This document shows, piece by piece, positions 32,533 to 41,876 of a stretch of 64,000 bases of DNA (its first letter is position 1; the number at the start of each line of letters is the position of its first letter). The position numbers were made by a program, and so were the translations under genes. Source of the stretch: Legionella norrlandica (lineage in GTDB: Bacteria; Pseudomonadota; Gammaproteobacteria; Legionellales; Legionellaceae); NCBI RefSeq assembly GCF_000770585.1, contig NZ_JNCF01000008.1, forward strand, positions 1 to 64,000, read 5' to 3'. The notes below the pieces were generated by a model, which saw only the letters and a list, made by a program, of their open reading frames with translations, was not told the DNA's origin and searched no databases.

Positions 32533-32666
32533 AGCTCTTGCATCACCTGTAGATTTTGAATTAGTGCAAGGCGAGGAGCGAAGTTTACAAGAAGTAAATG
32601 AGCACTCGAGAAATGCTTGCAATGAAGCAATAATATAAAAGATGCAGGTTATGCAAGAGCTCTATT
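32528..32666. mobile_element. MITE-like element, copy 1 (139 bp with terminal inverted repeats)
   Basis: Left end AATAGAGCTCTTGCATCACC (20 of the 22-bp terminal repeat) and the complement of the right end AATAGAGCTCTTGCATAACC agree at all but one position. The body has no coding potential. The same element, reverse-complemented, recurs at 59168-59312. The kinase stop codon TAG lies in the left terminal repeat. No clear target-site duplication beyond a few bases can be seen. Confidence 0.75.
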
Positions 32667-32703
32667 AAACAGCCAGTAGCATAGAATCAATTAGGAGTAT
32701 GTT

Positions 32704-34920
32704 ATGCCTGAAGTAAGAGATTTACGAATTTTAATTATTGATGATAATAAGAAAATTCATGAAGATTTTTTAAAAATTCTCTCTTTTACAGAGTCTAATA
32801 CCCCATCTGATATTGAGAAAAAATTATTTGGCGACGTAGCTGTAGAAAATAAACCATTATTACCTCATTTTCAAATTGGTTCGGCTTTACAAGGCAAAGA
32901 AGGGGTTGAAGAGATTAAGAAAGCGATAAAAGAAGGGCAGCCCTATGCCTTGGCATTTGTTGATATTCGCATGCCGCCTGGATGGGATGGAATAGAAACT
33001 ATTCAACACATCTGGGAGGTTGATCCAGACATACAAATTGTTATTTGTACCGCATACTCCGATTATTCCTGGGAAGAAACTATCGAGTTATTAGGTCAAA
33101 AAGAAAATCTTCTTATATTAAAAAAACCGTTTGATAGCATCGCAGTCAGACAGCTCGCTTATGCACTCACAAAAAAATGGCAGCTTTTACAGCAAAGTAG
33201 AAGTTATACGCGTTTACTTGAAGAAAAAGTGGATGAGCGTACTAGTTCTCTTCAAGAGCTGCTGTCAAGAACCAGAGGCACTCTGGAGTCATCTGCGGAT
33301 GGTATTTTTGTTTTAAATAATGACAGTGGGGTTGTCGATTACAATACTAAGTTCCTTGATATATGGAATATTCCTCAAAGTATTATTGAAACCAATAAAG
33401 GTAATCTAGTTCTTGATTATATTGCTCAGCAGGCAGAAAATCCTATTGAATTTACCAATATGATTGTTGATTTATCAAAAAAACCTGAGGCTGTAAAAGT
33501 TAAAAAATTTAATTTCAAACCCGAGAGAATTTTTGAGTGCTATTCACAACCCTATAAAATTAAAGAAGAAATTACTGGTCGCGTTTGGAGTTTTCGTGAT
33601 ATTAGTCAGAGGATTATTCTAGAAAGAAAATTAGAATACCAAGCTCTGCACGATTCACTTACAGGTTTGCCTAACCGGGAATTGATGTTACATAAACTTC
33701 AACATGCATTAGAAAGAGCCAAAAGACAACAATCTTTATTTGCTATTATATTTTTTGATTTAAATCGATTTAAATTGATTAACGACAGCTTGGGGCATGC
33801 CGCAGGGGATGAATTGCTAAAGCTTGTGGCCAAAAGAATGGAATTTGTATTGCGTCAAACGGATACATTGGCTCGGCTTGGTGGAGATGAGTTTGTTCTA
33901 ATTGCAGACAGTATCAATAGTGAATTAGATGCCGGTACAATTGCAAATCGTCTTATGGGTGTGTTTAAAGACACTTTCGAAATATGCGGGCATTCCTTGT
34001 CAGTCAGTACTAGTGCGGGAGTAAGTCTTTATCCTCGTGATGGAACTACGATTAGTGAATTATTGAGGCATGCTGATGCTGCCATGTATAGGGCAAAAAG
34101 TCTGGGGACAAGTCAGCCACATTTTTATACAGTAGAGCTTGGACGCCAAATTGCAGAGCGTCTGGAGCTGGAAAATGATTTAACTAATGCACTGAGTAAT
34201 GATGAGTTCGTCTTGTATTATCAGCCTCAAGTGGATGCTAGAACAAAAAAAATATTGTCTGTTGAAGCATTAATTCGTTGGCAACACCCTAAAAAGGGAC
34301 TTTTATTGCCTATACATTTTATACCGATAGCTGAAGAGACGGGGTTAATTTTTTCAATTGGTGATTGGATCTTAAAGACCGCTTGTGAGCAGAATAAGAG
34401 ATGGCAAGAGAAGGGCTTTCCCAAAATAAGAGTGGCGGTTAGCATTACTTTAAAACAAATTAAACAAGCTAATTTTGCGCAAAAAATCAAAAGTATTTTA
34501 GAAGAAACTGGATTAAAATCAAAGTACTTGGAATTGGAGTTATCTGAAAAAGCACTTGTTCGTGCTGTAGATTGGCCTGAAAATCCTCTTGCTGACATAA
34601 GGGCAATGGGGGTGAATATTACCTTGGGAGATTTTGGAACAGGAGATTCTAGTATTAATTATTTACACCGGATCCCACTAAATAGACTAAAAATAGCACA
34701 ATCTTATATTAAAAATATCAATTTAAATAACAGTGATGAAGTGATTATCCAATCCATTATTACGTTAGCTAGAAAATTAAACTTGAATATTGTGGCGGAA
34801 GGTGTTGAAACTCAAAAACAATTAGAATTTCTACAGTCTAACCATTGTGAGGAAATCCAGGGGACTTACTTCAGCCAGCCCATTACCTCAGAAGAAATGC
34901 AGAATTTGTTAAATAAATAA
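32704..34920 (+). CDS. Response regulator with PAS, GGDEF and degenerate EAL domains
   Basis: 738 residues. An N-terminal receiver domain (ILIIDDN; phospho-acceptor in LAFVDIRMPPGWDG near residue 88) is followed by a helical linker, a PAS-like region (about 190-300), a GGDEF domain with intact GGDEF near residue 398 and an RxxD I-site (RQTD) just before it, and an EAL domain. In the EAL domain the usual Asn is Ser (VAVSI) and the usual DDFGTG reads GDFGTG, so phosphodiesterase activity may be weak. It is probably a diguanylate cyclase controlled by the kinase upstream. Confidence 0.9.
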   Translation: MPEVRDLRILIIDDNKKIHEDFLKILSFTESNTPSDIEKKLFGDVAVENKPLLPHFQIGSALQGKEGVEEIKKAIKEGQPYALAFVDIRMPPGWDGIETIQHIWEVDPDIQIVICTAYSDYSWEETIELLGQKENLLILKKPFDSIAVRQLAYALTKKWQLLQQSRSYTRLLEEKVDERTSSLQELLSRTRGTLESSADGIFVLNNDSGVVDYNTKFLDIWNIPQSIIETNKGNLVLDYIAQQAENPIEFTNMIVDLSKKPEAVKVKKFNFKPERIFECYSQPYKIKEEITGRVWSFRDISQRIILERKLEYQALHDSLTGLPNRELMLHKLQHALERAKRQQSLFAIIFFDLNRFKLINDSLGHAAGDELLKLVAKRMEFVLRQTDTLARLGGDEFVLIADSINSELDAGTIANRLMGVFKDTFEICGHSLSVSTSAGVSLYPRDGTTISELLRHADAAMYRAKSLGTSQPHFYTVELGRQIAERLELENDLTNALSNDEFVLYYQPQVDARTKKILSVEALIRWQHPKKGLLLPIHFIPIAEETGLIFSIGDWILKTACEQNKRWQEKGFPKIRVAVSITLKQIKQANFAQKIKSILEETGLKSKYLELELSEKALVRAVDWPENPLADIRAMGVNITLGDFGTGDSSINYLHRIPLNRLKIAQSYIKNINLNNSDEVIIQSIITLARKLNLNIVAEGVETQKQLEFLQSNHCEEIQGTYFSQPITSEEMQNLLNK

Positions 34921-34929
34921 TTTACACAA

Positions 34930-34950
34930 TAATGCTGCCTGATAGGGCAG
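34930..34950 (+). terminator. Short hairpin after the GGDEF-EAL gene
   Basis: CTGCC-TGATAG-GGCAG, a 5-bp stem, follows the stop codon by about 11 bp. It has no T-run, so it is a weak terminator candidate. Confidence 0.3.
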
Positions 34951-35068
34951 TATGTGTTCTGATGCTTGGTTAATAAATAGGGTACTACCCCTTTTCTAAT
35001 GCATATTTTCTTGCTATGATGATTTTTATTTGTTCATTGTTGTTAGATTGTATTACAAGGGAATATTA

Positions 35069-35857
35069 ATGGAATATATTGGCAAATTTTTCAAAGCAGC
35101 TTGCCCTAGTGCAGCAAATCATATAAGGAAAAGTTCACAATTAGTTCAACCAAAAAAACCAATATATGTGACTAAAAAACAATTGTCTTCTTTAGAATCT
35201 TGGTCAATAAAATCCCAATATGAGCTTATGTTCGCTAAAAAATGTGGCCTGCCAATTCACAATTTTCCAATCAGTCATTCTGCAATTGCATTTGCTAATC
35301 ATGAGGATGGAACTTATGCGATTTATGGCCGGCAAAGTCCTTTTGATTTGTCATTATGGTCTAGAGATGGTATTGGTTTTAATACTAGGAAAGATAATGA
35401 ATCAAACTATTTAAATGATAATTTTGGTTTTACCCTTTATCCTACTGGAGTTTCTTTTTCAAAAGATGAAATTAATTCTTTTCTTAATTCAGCCGATATT
35501 GCGATTAATCAAAGTCAGGCATGTAATATGATAAATTCTAATTGTTATTCTTATTCCACTACGGCCATATCGTATGCTTTACAATGTTTACTGGCACGAT
35601 CCGACTACGATCCCAATTCTTCTCGACAAATTATTCAAGTTATAAAAGATCACCCTTTAAAAGACCACTGTTCTTTTGGAGTACTCAATAATCAGGTTGT
35701 TGTTGATAGGTTGTTATCGGCACTGAATGCAACGAAGCAGCAGGTTAAGGATTCTCATTCTGAAGATGCTAAAGAATTGCTTATCGACACTGAAGAATTG
35801 ATCGAGAGAGTTGAAATGGAGTCTAATAAATATAGGATATCTTCTTTACTGTCCTAG
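35069..35857 (+). CDS. Putative Cys/His hydrolase, member A of a two-protein family
   Basis: 262 residues, no recognised domain name. I chose ATG 35069, spaced from AAGGGA; an upstream frame at 35030 adds 13 residues. Conserved with the protein at 36478: FAKKCG near 55, HSAIAF at 70, GRQSP at 87-91, and CNMINSNCYSYS with the Asn-Cys at 158-159. His followed by Asn-Cys is the order in permuted papain-like (NlpC/LRAT-type) folds, so a cysteine hydrolase or transferase is possible, but this is inference. It may be a secreted effector. Confidence 0.65.
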   Translation: MEYIGKFFKAACPSAANHIRKSSQLVQPKKPIYVTKKQLSSLESWSIKSQYELMFAKKCGLPIHNFPISHSAIAFANHEDGTYAIYGRQSPFDLSLWSRDGIGFNTRKDNESNYLNDNFGFTLYPTGVSFSKDEINSFLNSADIAINQSQACNMINSNCYSYSTTAISYALQCLLARSDYDPNSSRQIIQVIKDHPLKDHCSFGVLNNQVVVDRLLSALNATKQQVKDSHSEDAKELLIDTEELIERVEMESNKYRISSLLS

Positions 35858-36011
35858 TAAATTCTTAAAAACAAACTGAATGAAGAAGCAAAAACACAAG
35901 GTAGACATCTATCCTGAGAACAAGTCGAAGTGGACACATTATCAAAACGTACTATCCCAATTTATTCAAAAATTTGAGTTGTTGATTAATATAAAATGAG
36001 AATGTCGTAAA

Positions 36012-36401
36012 TTAACCTTCTAATTTGGAAGATCTTTCAATGACTTGTTTGATGTATTTGTACTTAATTAATGAAATTTCTTTTTCAATAAATAAATCGA
36101 TTTTATACATCCCGTCGTTAATCGCTTCTTTAATGAGCTGACATAGTTTTATTTGGTTATTTGTCCAATCTGCAAGAGGGCGATTCACTGCCACATCGAG
36201 AAGCTGATGATTGCCATTTATTGTAACAGTTACTAATCCATTGTCTGAAGAACCTTCCATACTCACTTTCTCGAGCTCTGATAGTTTTGATACAAGCTCT
36301 TCTTCCATTTGGAGTCCCTTGGTTTCTATTAATTTTAGGACATGTGGTCCTAAATTGGGTAGAGCCTGTTCGTTAGGTACTTTATTTTCGTTATTATTCA
36401 T
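36012..36401 (-). CDS. Divergent YbaB/EbfC-like protein, copy 2
   Basis: 129 residues. The core MEGSSDNGLVTVTINGNHQ is close to copy 1 at 26858 (AEGSSKDGLVTIKINGNHQ). A longer C-terminal helix (KYKYIKQVIERSSKLEG) is extra. The start is preceded by GGAGAA. A nucleoid-associated or DNA-binding role is inferred from the family. It is between the two Cys/His proteins, convergent to the first and in line with the second. Confidence 0.7.
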   Translation of the reverse strand: MNNNENKVPNEQALPNLGPHVLKLIETKGLQMEEELVSKLSELEKVSMEGSSDNGLVTVTINGNHQLLDVAVNRPLADWTNNQIKLCQLIKEAINDGMYKIDLFIEKEISLIKYKYIKQVIERSSKLEG

Positions 36402-36477
36402 AAAATTTCTCCTTTAATTAATAAGGGGTGTTCCTCACAGTCCTCTGCACCCACGTCATAAAATTTTAAATTCGCGA

Positions 36478-37404
36478 TTACATTTGGGGAGGGGGTGTCC
36501 TTCCGTATTCATCCTCTGCTTTAGTTTTTTGCACTAAACCATAGTTTAACAGTATAGGATGGATATCATATATCAGGGATGATTTTATTAAGGAATTATT
36601 AGAAATGCCCCTAGATAAATTGTCAGTGGTTGCTTGCTGAAGCACTTGAGCTACTTTAGCGATATCTTCTTTCTTGCTACTTTTTTCTACTCCCTCTCTT
36701 TCATTAATGGTTTTAATTACCCCTTCTAAAGAAAAAATAGAAGCAGAATAACAATTGGATGTGTAGAGATTACAATGCTGAGTTTTACAGACAGTTTCTT
36801 CTGTGCCTTTTAAAATTTTTTTTATCTCAGAACCACTGACTACGACAGTACTTGGATCAGGTGTTTCTTCTTCAGGAATAACTCTTAATGCAATCGAGGA
36901 GTGAAAGAATGGTGATTTTTCTGAAATGTCTGCGAAACCTCGTTTACGGGCAAAGTGTATTTCAAATCTGGCATCATCATCCAATTCATCGATCCTGTCA
37001 CTCAACATGGCTTCAGGAGGGACTATCACTTTAGGATATTTACTGTTACTGGAGATGGGTTCTATCTCAAAATCAGACCCCTCAAATAAATCATAGTGTT
37101 TTTCATTATCCATCACAGTGCCGAATCGTTTTAGATACAAAGAACTTTCTTCGATCTTTCTATGTTCTTCATGCTTGGGAGTTTTCGTCATGTCGCGTAC
37201 ATAATGGGGACTTTGTCTTCCAAATAAATACCATTCCTTTTTTGTAGCAGTTACCTGTGCTCTTTCGGGGGCGCTTGTTTCAAGGTCTGGATTTTGCAAA
37301 GATTTTTGTACTTCTCTATAATCAACCACTTGCTGTCCCAAATAATAGGTAAGAGCTCCTCCAACAGCAGTGGCCGTTTGCTTAAACATTTTCCAACGAG
37401 CCAT
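36478..37404 (-). CDS. Putative Cys/His hydrolase, member B, with a moved GRQSP block
   Basis: 308 residues, no named domain. It shares blocks with member A at 35069, but in another order: GRQSP is at residues 62-66, before FARKRG (151-156), HSSIAL (168-173) and CNLYTSNCYS (Cys218). In A the GRQSP block comes 17 residues after the His. The closing LSRGISNN segment matches CSFGVLNN in A. The first 30 residues are mildly hydrophobic. Function is unknown; candidate permuted papain-like enzyme and possible effector. Confidence 0.65.
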   Translation of the reverse strand: MARWKMFKQTATAVGGALTYYLGQQVVDYREVQKSLQNPDLETSAPERAQVTATKKEWYLFGRQSPHYVRDMTKTPKHEEHRKIEESSLYLKRFGTVMDNEKHYDLFEGSDFEIEPISSNSKYPKVIVPPEAMLSDRIDELDDDARFEIHFARKRGFADISEKSPFFHSSIALRVIPEEETPDPSTVVVSGSEIKKILKGTEETVCKTQHCNLYTSNCYSASIFSLEGVIKTINEREGVEKSSKKEDIAKVAQVLQQATTDNLSRGISNNSLIKSSLIYDIHPILLNYGLVQKTKAEDEYGRTPPPQM

Positions 37405-37740
37405 TTGATTTCCCCTAGCTAAAACTAAAACAATTTTGTTGACTGTATTTTATTCTTAATTATATAATCTTATTCTAATAGTTCAAATATCAGCCAGTCT
37501 TTTTGTGTCGTCTTTTATGTGGTTTTTTTGTGGTGTGGTTTGATGAATACTCATTCCGTGCCTGGTTTATAGAATCTATAGGTTTTAACCATATCAAGGG
37601 CATAGAAGCAAAGAGAACATGCCTTAATTGTAAAAAGTAAATTTTTAGAAAAAATAAAGCAATTATTTTTACAATTATAACTAAAATGATACAATAATGA
37701 CTTAATAATTCCTTAATAAATGAATACCATTAAAACAATG

Positions 37741-37769
37741 TTTACACTCTTTGGGATATTTGATATTAT
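37741..37769 (+). promoter_or_regulatory. Sigma-70 promoter upstream of fis
   Basis: TTTACA (37741-37746), 17 bp, then TATTAT (37764-37769). Both boxes are close to the consensus with ideal spacing. It lies about 77 bp before the fis start in a 440-bp gap. No experimental support. Confidence 0.55.
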
Positions 37770-37845
37770 ATCGGTCATGGTGTTGGAGCCAAATTGATGT
37801 GCTGAACATAATTTATGTTCATTAAATTTGTATTAGGAGACTAAA

Positions 37846-38135
37846 ATGAGTGCCGTTATGCAACAGGTGATGCAAGGTAATGATGCTTTGTCACACCAGG
37901 TAATTAATGTGGTGAAAGGTTATTTAACAAGTGTTGGTAGTAATAAAGATGCTAACTTAAATTTATATCAATTAATCGTTGAAGAAGTGGAAGCACCTTT
38001 ATTCCGTACTGTTATGGAATTAACTCGTTATAACCAATCAAAAGCTGCTCGAGTTCTTGGTGTAAGCGTGGTACTTTGCGTACTAAATTAAAGCGTTATT
38101 TTGATGATGAATTTATTGGAACTCGTGATTTTTAA
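37846..38135 (+). CDS. fis: Fis-family nucleoid protein, frame broken near 38066
   Basis: Small DNA-bending regulator. The frame gives 73 clean residues to TRYNQSKAARVLGVS and then leaves register. Adding one C near GTAAGC at 38066 restores RGTLRTKLKRYFDDEFIGT and a stop at 38135, about 96 aa as in Fis. The broken part is the recognition helix, so the unshifted product would not bind DNA. Legionella carries more than one Fis paralogue, so a mutation here would be tolerable, but an error in the sequence is equally possible. Confidence 0.88.
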
Positions 38136-38167
38136 TCTATAGTTCTTTAAACTCTGCTGTTCTTTTT

Positions 38168-38234
38168 AGGGTGTGTTCACCTCCTGAACAAATTGCGGTA
38201 TGTAGGCGTTGGGGAACAATTATCAACACACCCC
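38168..38234. repeat. 67-bp palindrome between fis and rnpB
   Basis: GGGTGTGTT (38169-38177) pairs perfectly with AACACACCC (38225-38233), enclosing a 47-nt loop. It is about 33 bp after the fis stop, and a TTTTT run comes just before it. It resembles the arms at 16136 and 27409. Possible terminator of fis. Confidence 0.55.
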
Positions 38235-38303
38235 TCTAGTATTTCAATAGAAACTCACCATTAATTGTGGCCTTTTCCTGGACGCTCTGCTAATATTGGA
38301 GTC

Positions 38304-38659
38304 AGAGTTGGTCAGGCAATCGCTCCTTGCAAAAGCAAGGGGAGGAAAGTCCGGGCTCCAAAGGGCAGAGTGCCAGGTAACGCCTGGGAGATGTGAATCT
38401 ACGGAAAGTGCCACAGAAAATATACCGCCCGCTTGCGGGTAAGGGTGAAATGGTGCGGTAAGAGCGCACCGCGCGATTGGTAACAATCGTGGCAGGGAAA
38501 ACCCCACTCGGAGCAAGACCAAATAGGAATCCATTTGGCTGCAAAGCCATAACGTATGGCCCATACGGGATTCGGGTAGGTCGCTTGAGGCATACGGTGA
38601 CGTATGTCCCAGATGAATGATTGCCCGCGACAGAACCCGGCTTATCGACCGACTCTTTC
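38304..38659 (+). ncRNA. rnpB: RNase P RNA (class A, M1 RNA)
   Basis: Catalytic RNA that trims the 5' ends of tRNAs. It contains the universal segments GAGGAAAGTCCGGGCTCC, GGGCAGAGTGCCAGGTAAC, GGTAAGAGCGCACCGCGCG and ACAGAACCCGGCTTATCG in the expected order. The terminal helix P1 pairs GAGTTGGTC near 38305 with GACCGACTC near 38647-38655. About 356 nt, normal for gammaproteobacteria. Ends are judged to within a few bases. No tRNA-like gene follows; gatB converges from the other strand. Confidence 0.97.
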
Positions 38660-38688
38660 AGTACAGCAACCTATCCTCACAATATTAT

Positions 38689-40122
38689 TCATGCCAAAAA
38701 TTTTTTTAATAATACATTAATTTGCTCGGGATTAGCTTTTCCTTTTGTTTGTTTCATCGTTTGTCCTACAAAAAAAGCGAATAATTTTTCTTTGCCGGCT
38801 TTATATTCCGCGACTTGTTGAGGATATTGATTAATGATTTGCTGAACTATTCCCTCTAAAGTCGAAGTATCGTCCAATTGTCGGTAACCCTCACGCTCAA
38901 TTATGGCATCCACATTATCTTCTCCCTCACAAAGCTTGTTAAAAAGAATCTTTGCGATATTCGAAGAAATTTGTTTATCGTGAATTTTGTTGAGAAAATC
39001 AGCCATGGTTTTAGCTGAAATGGGAGGCATTTCAAAGCTTAGGTTATGTTCATTCAGGAAAGCGGCATATTGGCCTTTTAGCCAGTTAATAATTAATTTG
39101 TCAGCAGCATGGCCAAGAGACTTAATGCTTTTGTAATATTGATAAGTATCTGGTGATGATAATATAAAATTAATATCTTCCTCATTTAAAGAAGGTATTT
39201 CTTGCATTTCTCTGTTAATTGCTTCAGGCAAATCTGGTAAATTGTTTTTTATTTCATCTATCTGAGTTTGGGTAATATGAATAGGTAACAAATCTGGGTC
39301 AGGGAAGTAGCGGTAATCGTTTTCATTTTCTTTGCCTCTCATGGTATGGGTGGTGTTGGTATCAGGATCATAAAGACGAGTTTCCTGAAGAATGGATGAA
39401 CCACTTTCTAATACCTCCTGATGCCTGGCTTGCTCATAAATAATAGCTTTTTCAATGAATCGAAAGGAATTCAAGTTTTTGAGTTCTGTGCGTGTCCCTA
39501 ATGCGGTAGAATCTTTAGGCTTTATGGAGAGATTAACGTCACAACGAAAAGATCCTTCTTGCATGTTCCCATCGCATATTCCAAGAAATCGTACTAGTTG
39601 ATGTAACGCTTTTAGATAATTGATTGCTTCCTCAGCGGAAGATAAACAAGGAGCGGTTACAATTTCAAGAAGTGGAGTGCCTGCTCTGTTAAGATCGATC
39701 CCAGTGCAATCGAAGTGGGTCTCATGCATGGATTTACCGGCATCTTCTTCCAAATGAGCGCGTACAATATGAACGGTTTTTTCTAGACTATTATTCAGAG
39801 GTATATTTAAATGGCCATTCGTGACAATAGGTTTTTGGTATTGGCTGATTTGATAACCTTTTGGTAAGTCGGGATAGAAATAATTTTTCCTTTCGAAAAC
39901 AGAGAGATCATTGATAGTTCCGTGAATTGCTAAACCAAATTGAATAGCCATCACAATGGCTTGTTGATTTAATACAGGAAGAACACCTGGCAAGCCAGCA
40001 TCAATAAAACTCGTTTGAGAGTTGGGTGTAGCACCAAAAGCAGTAGATGCTCCTGAGAATAATTTCGATTTAGTTTTTAGTTGGGCATGAACTTCAAGAC
40101 CAATGACGGTATCCCATTCCAT
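38689..40122 (-). CDS. gatB: Asp/Glu-tRNA amidotransferase subunit B
   Basis: Part of GatCAB, which turns Glu-tRNA(Gln) or Asp-tRNA(Asn) into the correctly amidated form. The 477-residue product begins MEWDTVIGLEVHAQLKTKSKLFSG and includes EDAGKSMH, DLNRAGTPLLEIV near residue 155, the RCDVNLSI segment and a C-terminal YqeY-like tail. It starts 3 bp after gatA. Full length. Confidence 0.96.
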   Translation of the reverse strand: MEWDTVIGLEVHAQLKTKSKLFSGASTAFGATPNSQTSFIDAGLPGVLPVLNQQAIVMAIQFGLAIHGTINDLSVFERKNYFYPDLPKGYQISQYQKPIVTNGHLNIPLNNSLEKTVHIVRAHLEEDAGKSMHETHFDCTGIDLNRAGTPLLEIVTAPCLSSAEEAINYLKALHQLVRFLGICDGNMQEGSFRCDVNLSIKPKDSTALGTRTELKNLNSFRFIEKAIIYEQARHQEVLESGSSILQETRLYDPDTNTTHTMRGKENENDYRYFPDPDLLPIHITQTQIDEIKNNLPDLPEAINREMQEIPSLNEEDINFILSSPDTYQYYKSIKSLGHAADKLIINWLKGQYAAFLNEHNLSFEMPPISAKTMADFLNKIHDKQISSNIAKILFNKLCEGEDNVDAIIEREGYRQLDDTSTLEGIVQQIINQYPQQVAEYKAGKEKLFAFFVGQTMKQTKGKANPEQINVLLKKFLA

Positions 40123-40125
40123 ATA

Positions 40126-41577
40126 TCACCTTTGCTTGTTAGGATCGGCTAAATGCCAGTTGGTATGTTGCTGATAATAATGTGCTAGGGCAAGTAAGCG
40201 ATTTTCGCTAAAGTATTTGCCGATTAATTGCAAACCAATTGGTAATTTATTATCAAAACCAGTAGGTATAGAGAGCGCTGGTAGACCAGCAAGATTGACT
40301 GCCACTGTAAATACATCGGCTAAATAATTTTGTATGGGATCATCAATCTTTTCCCCAAGCTTGAAAGCAGTGGTAGGTGTTGTTGGTCCCAAGATAACAT
40401 CCACTGAATTTAAAGTTGTAATAAATTCATCTTGAATTAATCGTCTTATTTTTTGGGCTTGCAGATAGTAGGCTTCAAAAAAGCCGGACGAGAGAACATG
40501 AGTTCCTGTTACAATTCGGCGTTTCACTTCAGTTCCAAACCCCTCACTGCGGGAATTGGTAATTAACTCAATTAAGGTAGATGCTTCTTTGCTTCTATGG
40601 CCAAATCGGATGCCATCGTAACGAGAAAGATTGGATGATGCCTCGGCACAAGCTATGACATAATAGCATGGCACCCATAATGGTTGGAGTTTTAAATCCA
40701 TCTCAATGATTTCAGCGCCTAAATCTTCAAATAACTTAACAGCTTCACGTATGGCATTCTGGATTCCTTTGTCCACTTGTGGTTGAAAAAAACAGGAAGG
40801 AAGTCCTATGCGTATTTTAGTGGTAGGTTTTTGGATTTCAGCAACATAATCGGGAATAAGTGTCTCTACAGAGGTGGAGTCGTTTTTGTCAAACCCGGCC
40901 ATACAATGAAGAATGATGGCTAGATCTTCCGCTGATTTAGCAAACGGACCTGCTTGGTCCAGGCTTGATGCATAAGCTACCATTCCATATCGGGAAACTA
41001 ATCCATAGGTGGGTTTTATCCCACTAACGCCGCAAAAGGCTGCTGGTTGACGAATGGAGCCACCGGTATCAGAACCAATAGCAAAAGGAACAAGTCTAGC
41101 TGCAACTGCAGCTGCGGAACCACCTGAAGAACCGCCGGATACTCTTTCTTTATCCCAAGGGTTTTTAACTGGGCCAAAATAGCTGTTTTCATTAGAGGAA
41201 CCCATGGCAAATTCATCCATGTTGGTTTTCCCAATAATAATTGCTCCACTTTCCTTAAATTTTGATACGATCGTAGCGTCGTAAGGAGCTTGAAAATGAG
41301 CTAACATTTTAGAAGCACAGGTTGTTTTTAGTCGTTTAGTGCAAAACAAATCTTTCAAGGCCATGGGAATTCCAGTTAATATTTTCCCTTGTCCATTTTT
41401 TAACACTAAATCAGCTGATTGAGCTTCCTTAAGAGCATGTTCTTCATCAAGACTGATAAAAGCATTTAAATCCTTATTATTTTGAATCTTATTAAGGTAG
41501 TGCTGGGTTAACTCAACACTGGATAATTCCCGATTACGGAGGGCTTTTGATAATTGAGTGAGAGAGTAATTTTCCAT
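40126..41577 (-). CDS. gatA: Asp/Glu-tRNA amidotransferase subunit A
   Basis: Amidase subunit that hydrolyses glutamine and passes ammonia to GatB. The catalytic Ser-cisSer-Lys triad is visible: the Lys in PMALKDLFC near residue 77, then [13 protein letters not shown] (about 148-160) and [12 protein letters not shown] with the nucleophile Ser near residue 176. 483 aa. It begins where gatC ends. Confidence 0.96.
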   Translation of the reverse strand: MENYSLTQLSKALRNRELSSVELTQHYLNKIQNNKDLNAFISLDEEHALKEAQSADLVLKNGQGKILTGIPMALKDLFCTKRLKTTCASKMLAHFQAPYDATIVSKFKESGAIIIGKTNMDEFAMGSSNENSYFGPVKNPWDKERVSGGSSGGSAAAVAARLVPFAIGSDTGGSIRQPAAFCGVSGIKPTYGLVSRYGMVAYASSLDQAGPFAKSAEDLAIILHCMAGFDKNDSTSVETLIPDYVAEIQKPTTKIRIGLPSCFFQPQVDKGIQNAIREAVKLFEDLGAEIIEMDLKLQPLWVPCYYVIACAEASSNLSRYDGIRFGHRSKEASTLIELITNSRSEGFGTEVKRRIVTGTHVLSSGFFEAYYLQAQKIRRLIQDEFITTLNSVDVILGPTTPTTAFKLGEKIDDPIQNYLADVFTVAVNLAGLPALSIPTGFDNKLPIGLQLIGKYFSENRLLALAHYYQQHTNWHLADPNKQR

Positions 41578-41876
41578 TATGATTTGTCCGACGAGATTAC
41601 TTTTGGCACTAAGTATAAATTATCTTCAAATAAAGGCGCCATGGCTTCTAATTCCGCAAGACATTCAGCCTCGGTGACTTCATCCGGCCTTAAGCGTTGG
41701 GTAAGGGCAAGTGGATGAAAAAGAGGGGTTACATCGCTGGTATCGATTGCTTTAAGTTGGTCAACAAAATCCATGATGGCGCTGATTTCCTGAGTTAATT
41801 TGGCAGAATGTTCAGCGTCTTCATTCAGATAAGCCAGTTTGGAAATATCTTCAAGATCTTTAGCAGAAATTGTCAT
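41577..41876 (-). CDS. gatC: Asp/Glu-tRNA amidotransferase subunit C
   Basis: Small subunit that holds the GatA-GatB complex together. The core [16 protein letters not shown] at the N-terminus and the DVTPLFHP and LRPDEV segments match GatC. I placed the start at ATG 41876 ([10 protein letters not shown]), giving 99 aa; an upstream frame to 41912 adds 12 residues that do not match the family. First gene of gatCAB. Confidence 0.93.
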   Translation of the reverse strand: MTISAKDLEDISKLAYLNEDAEHSAKLTQEISAIMDFVDQLKAIDTSDVTPLFHPLALTQRLRPDEVTEAECLAELEAMAPLFEDNLYLVPKVISSDKS

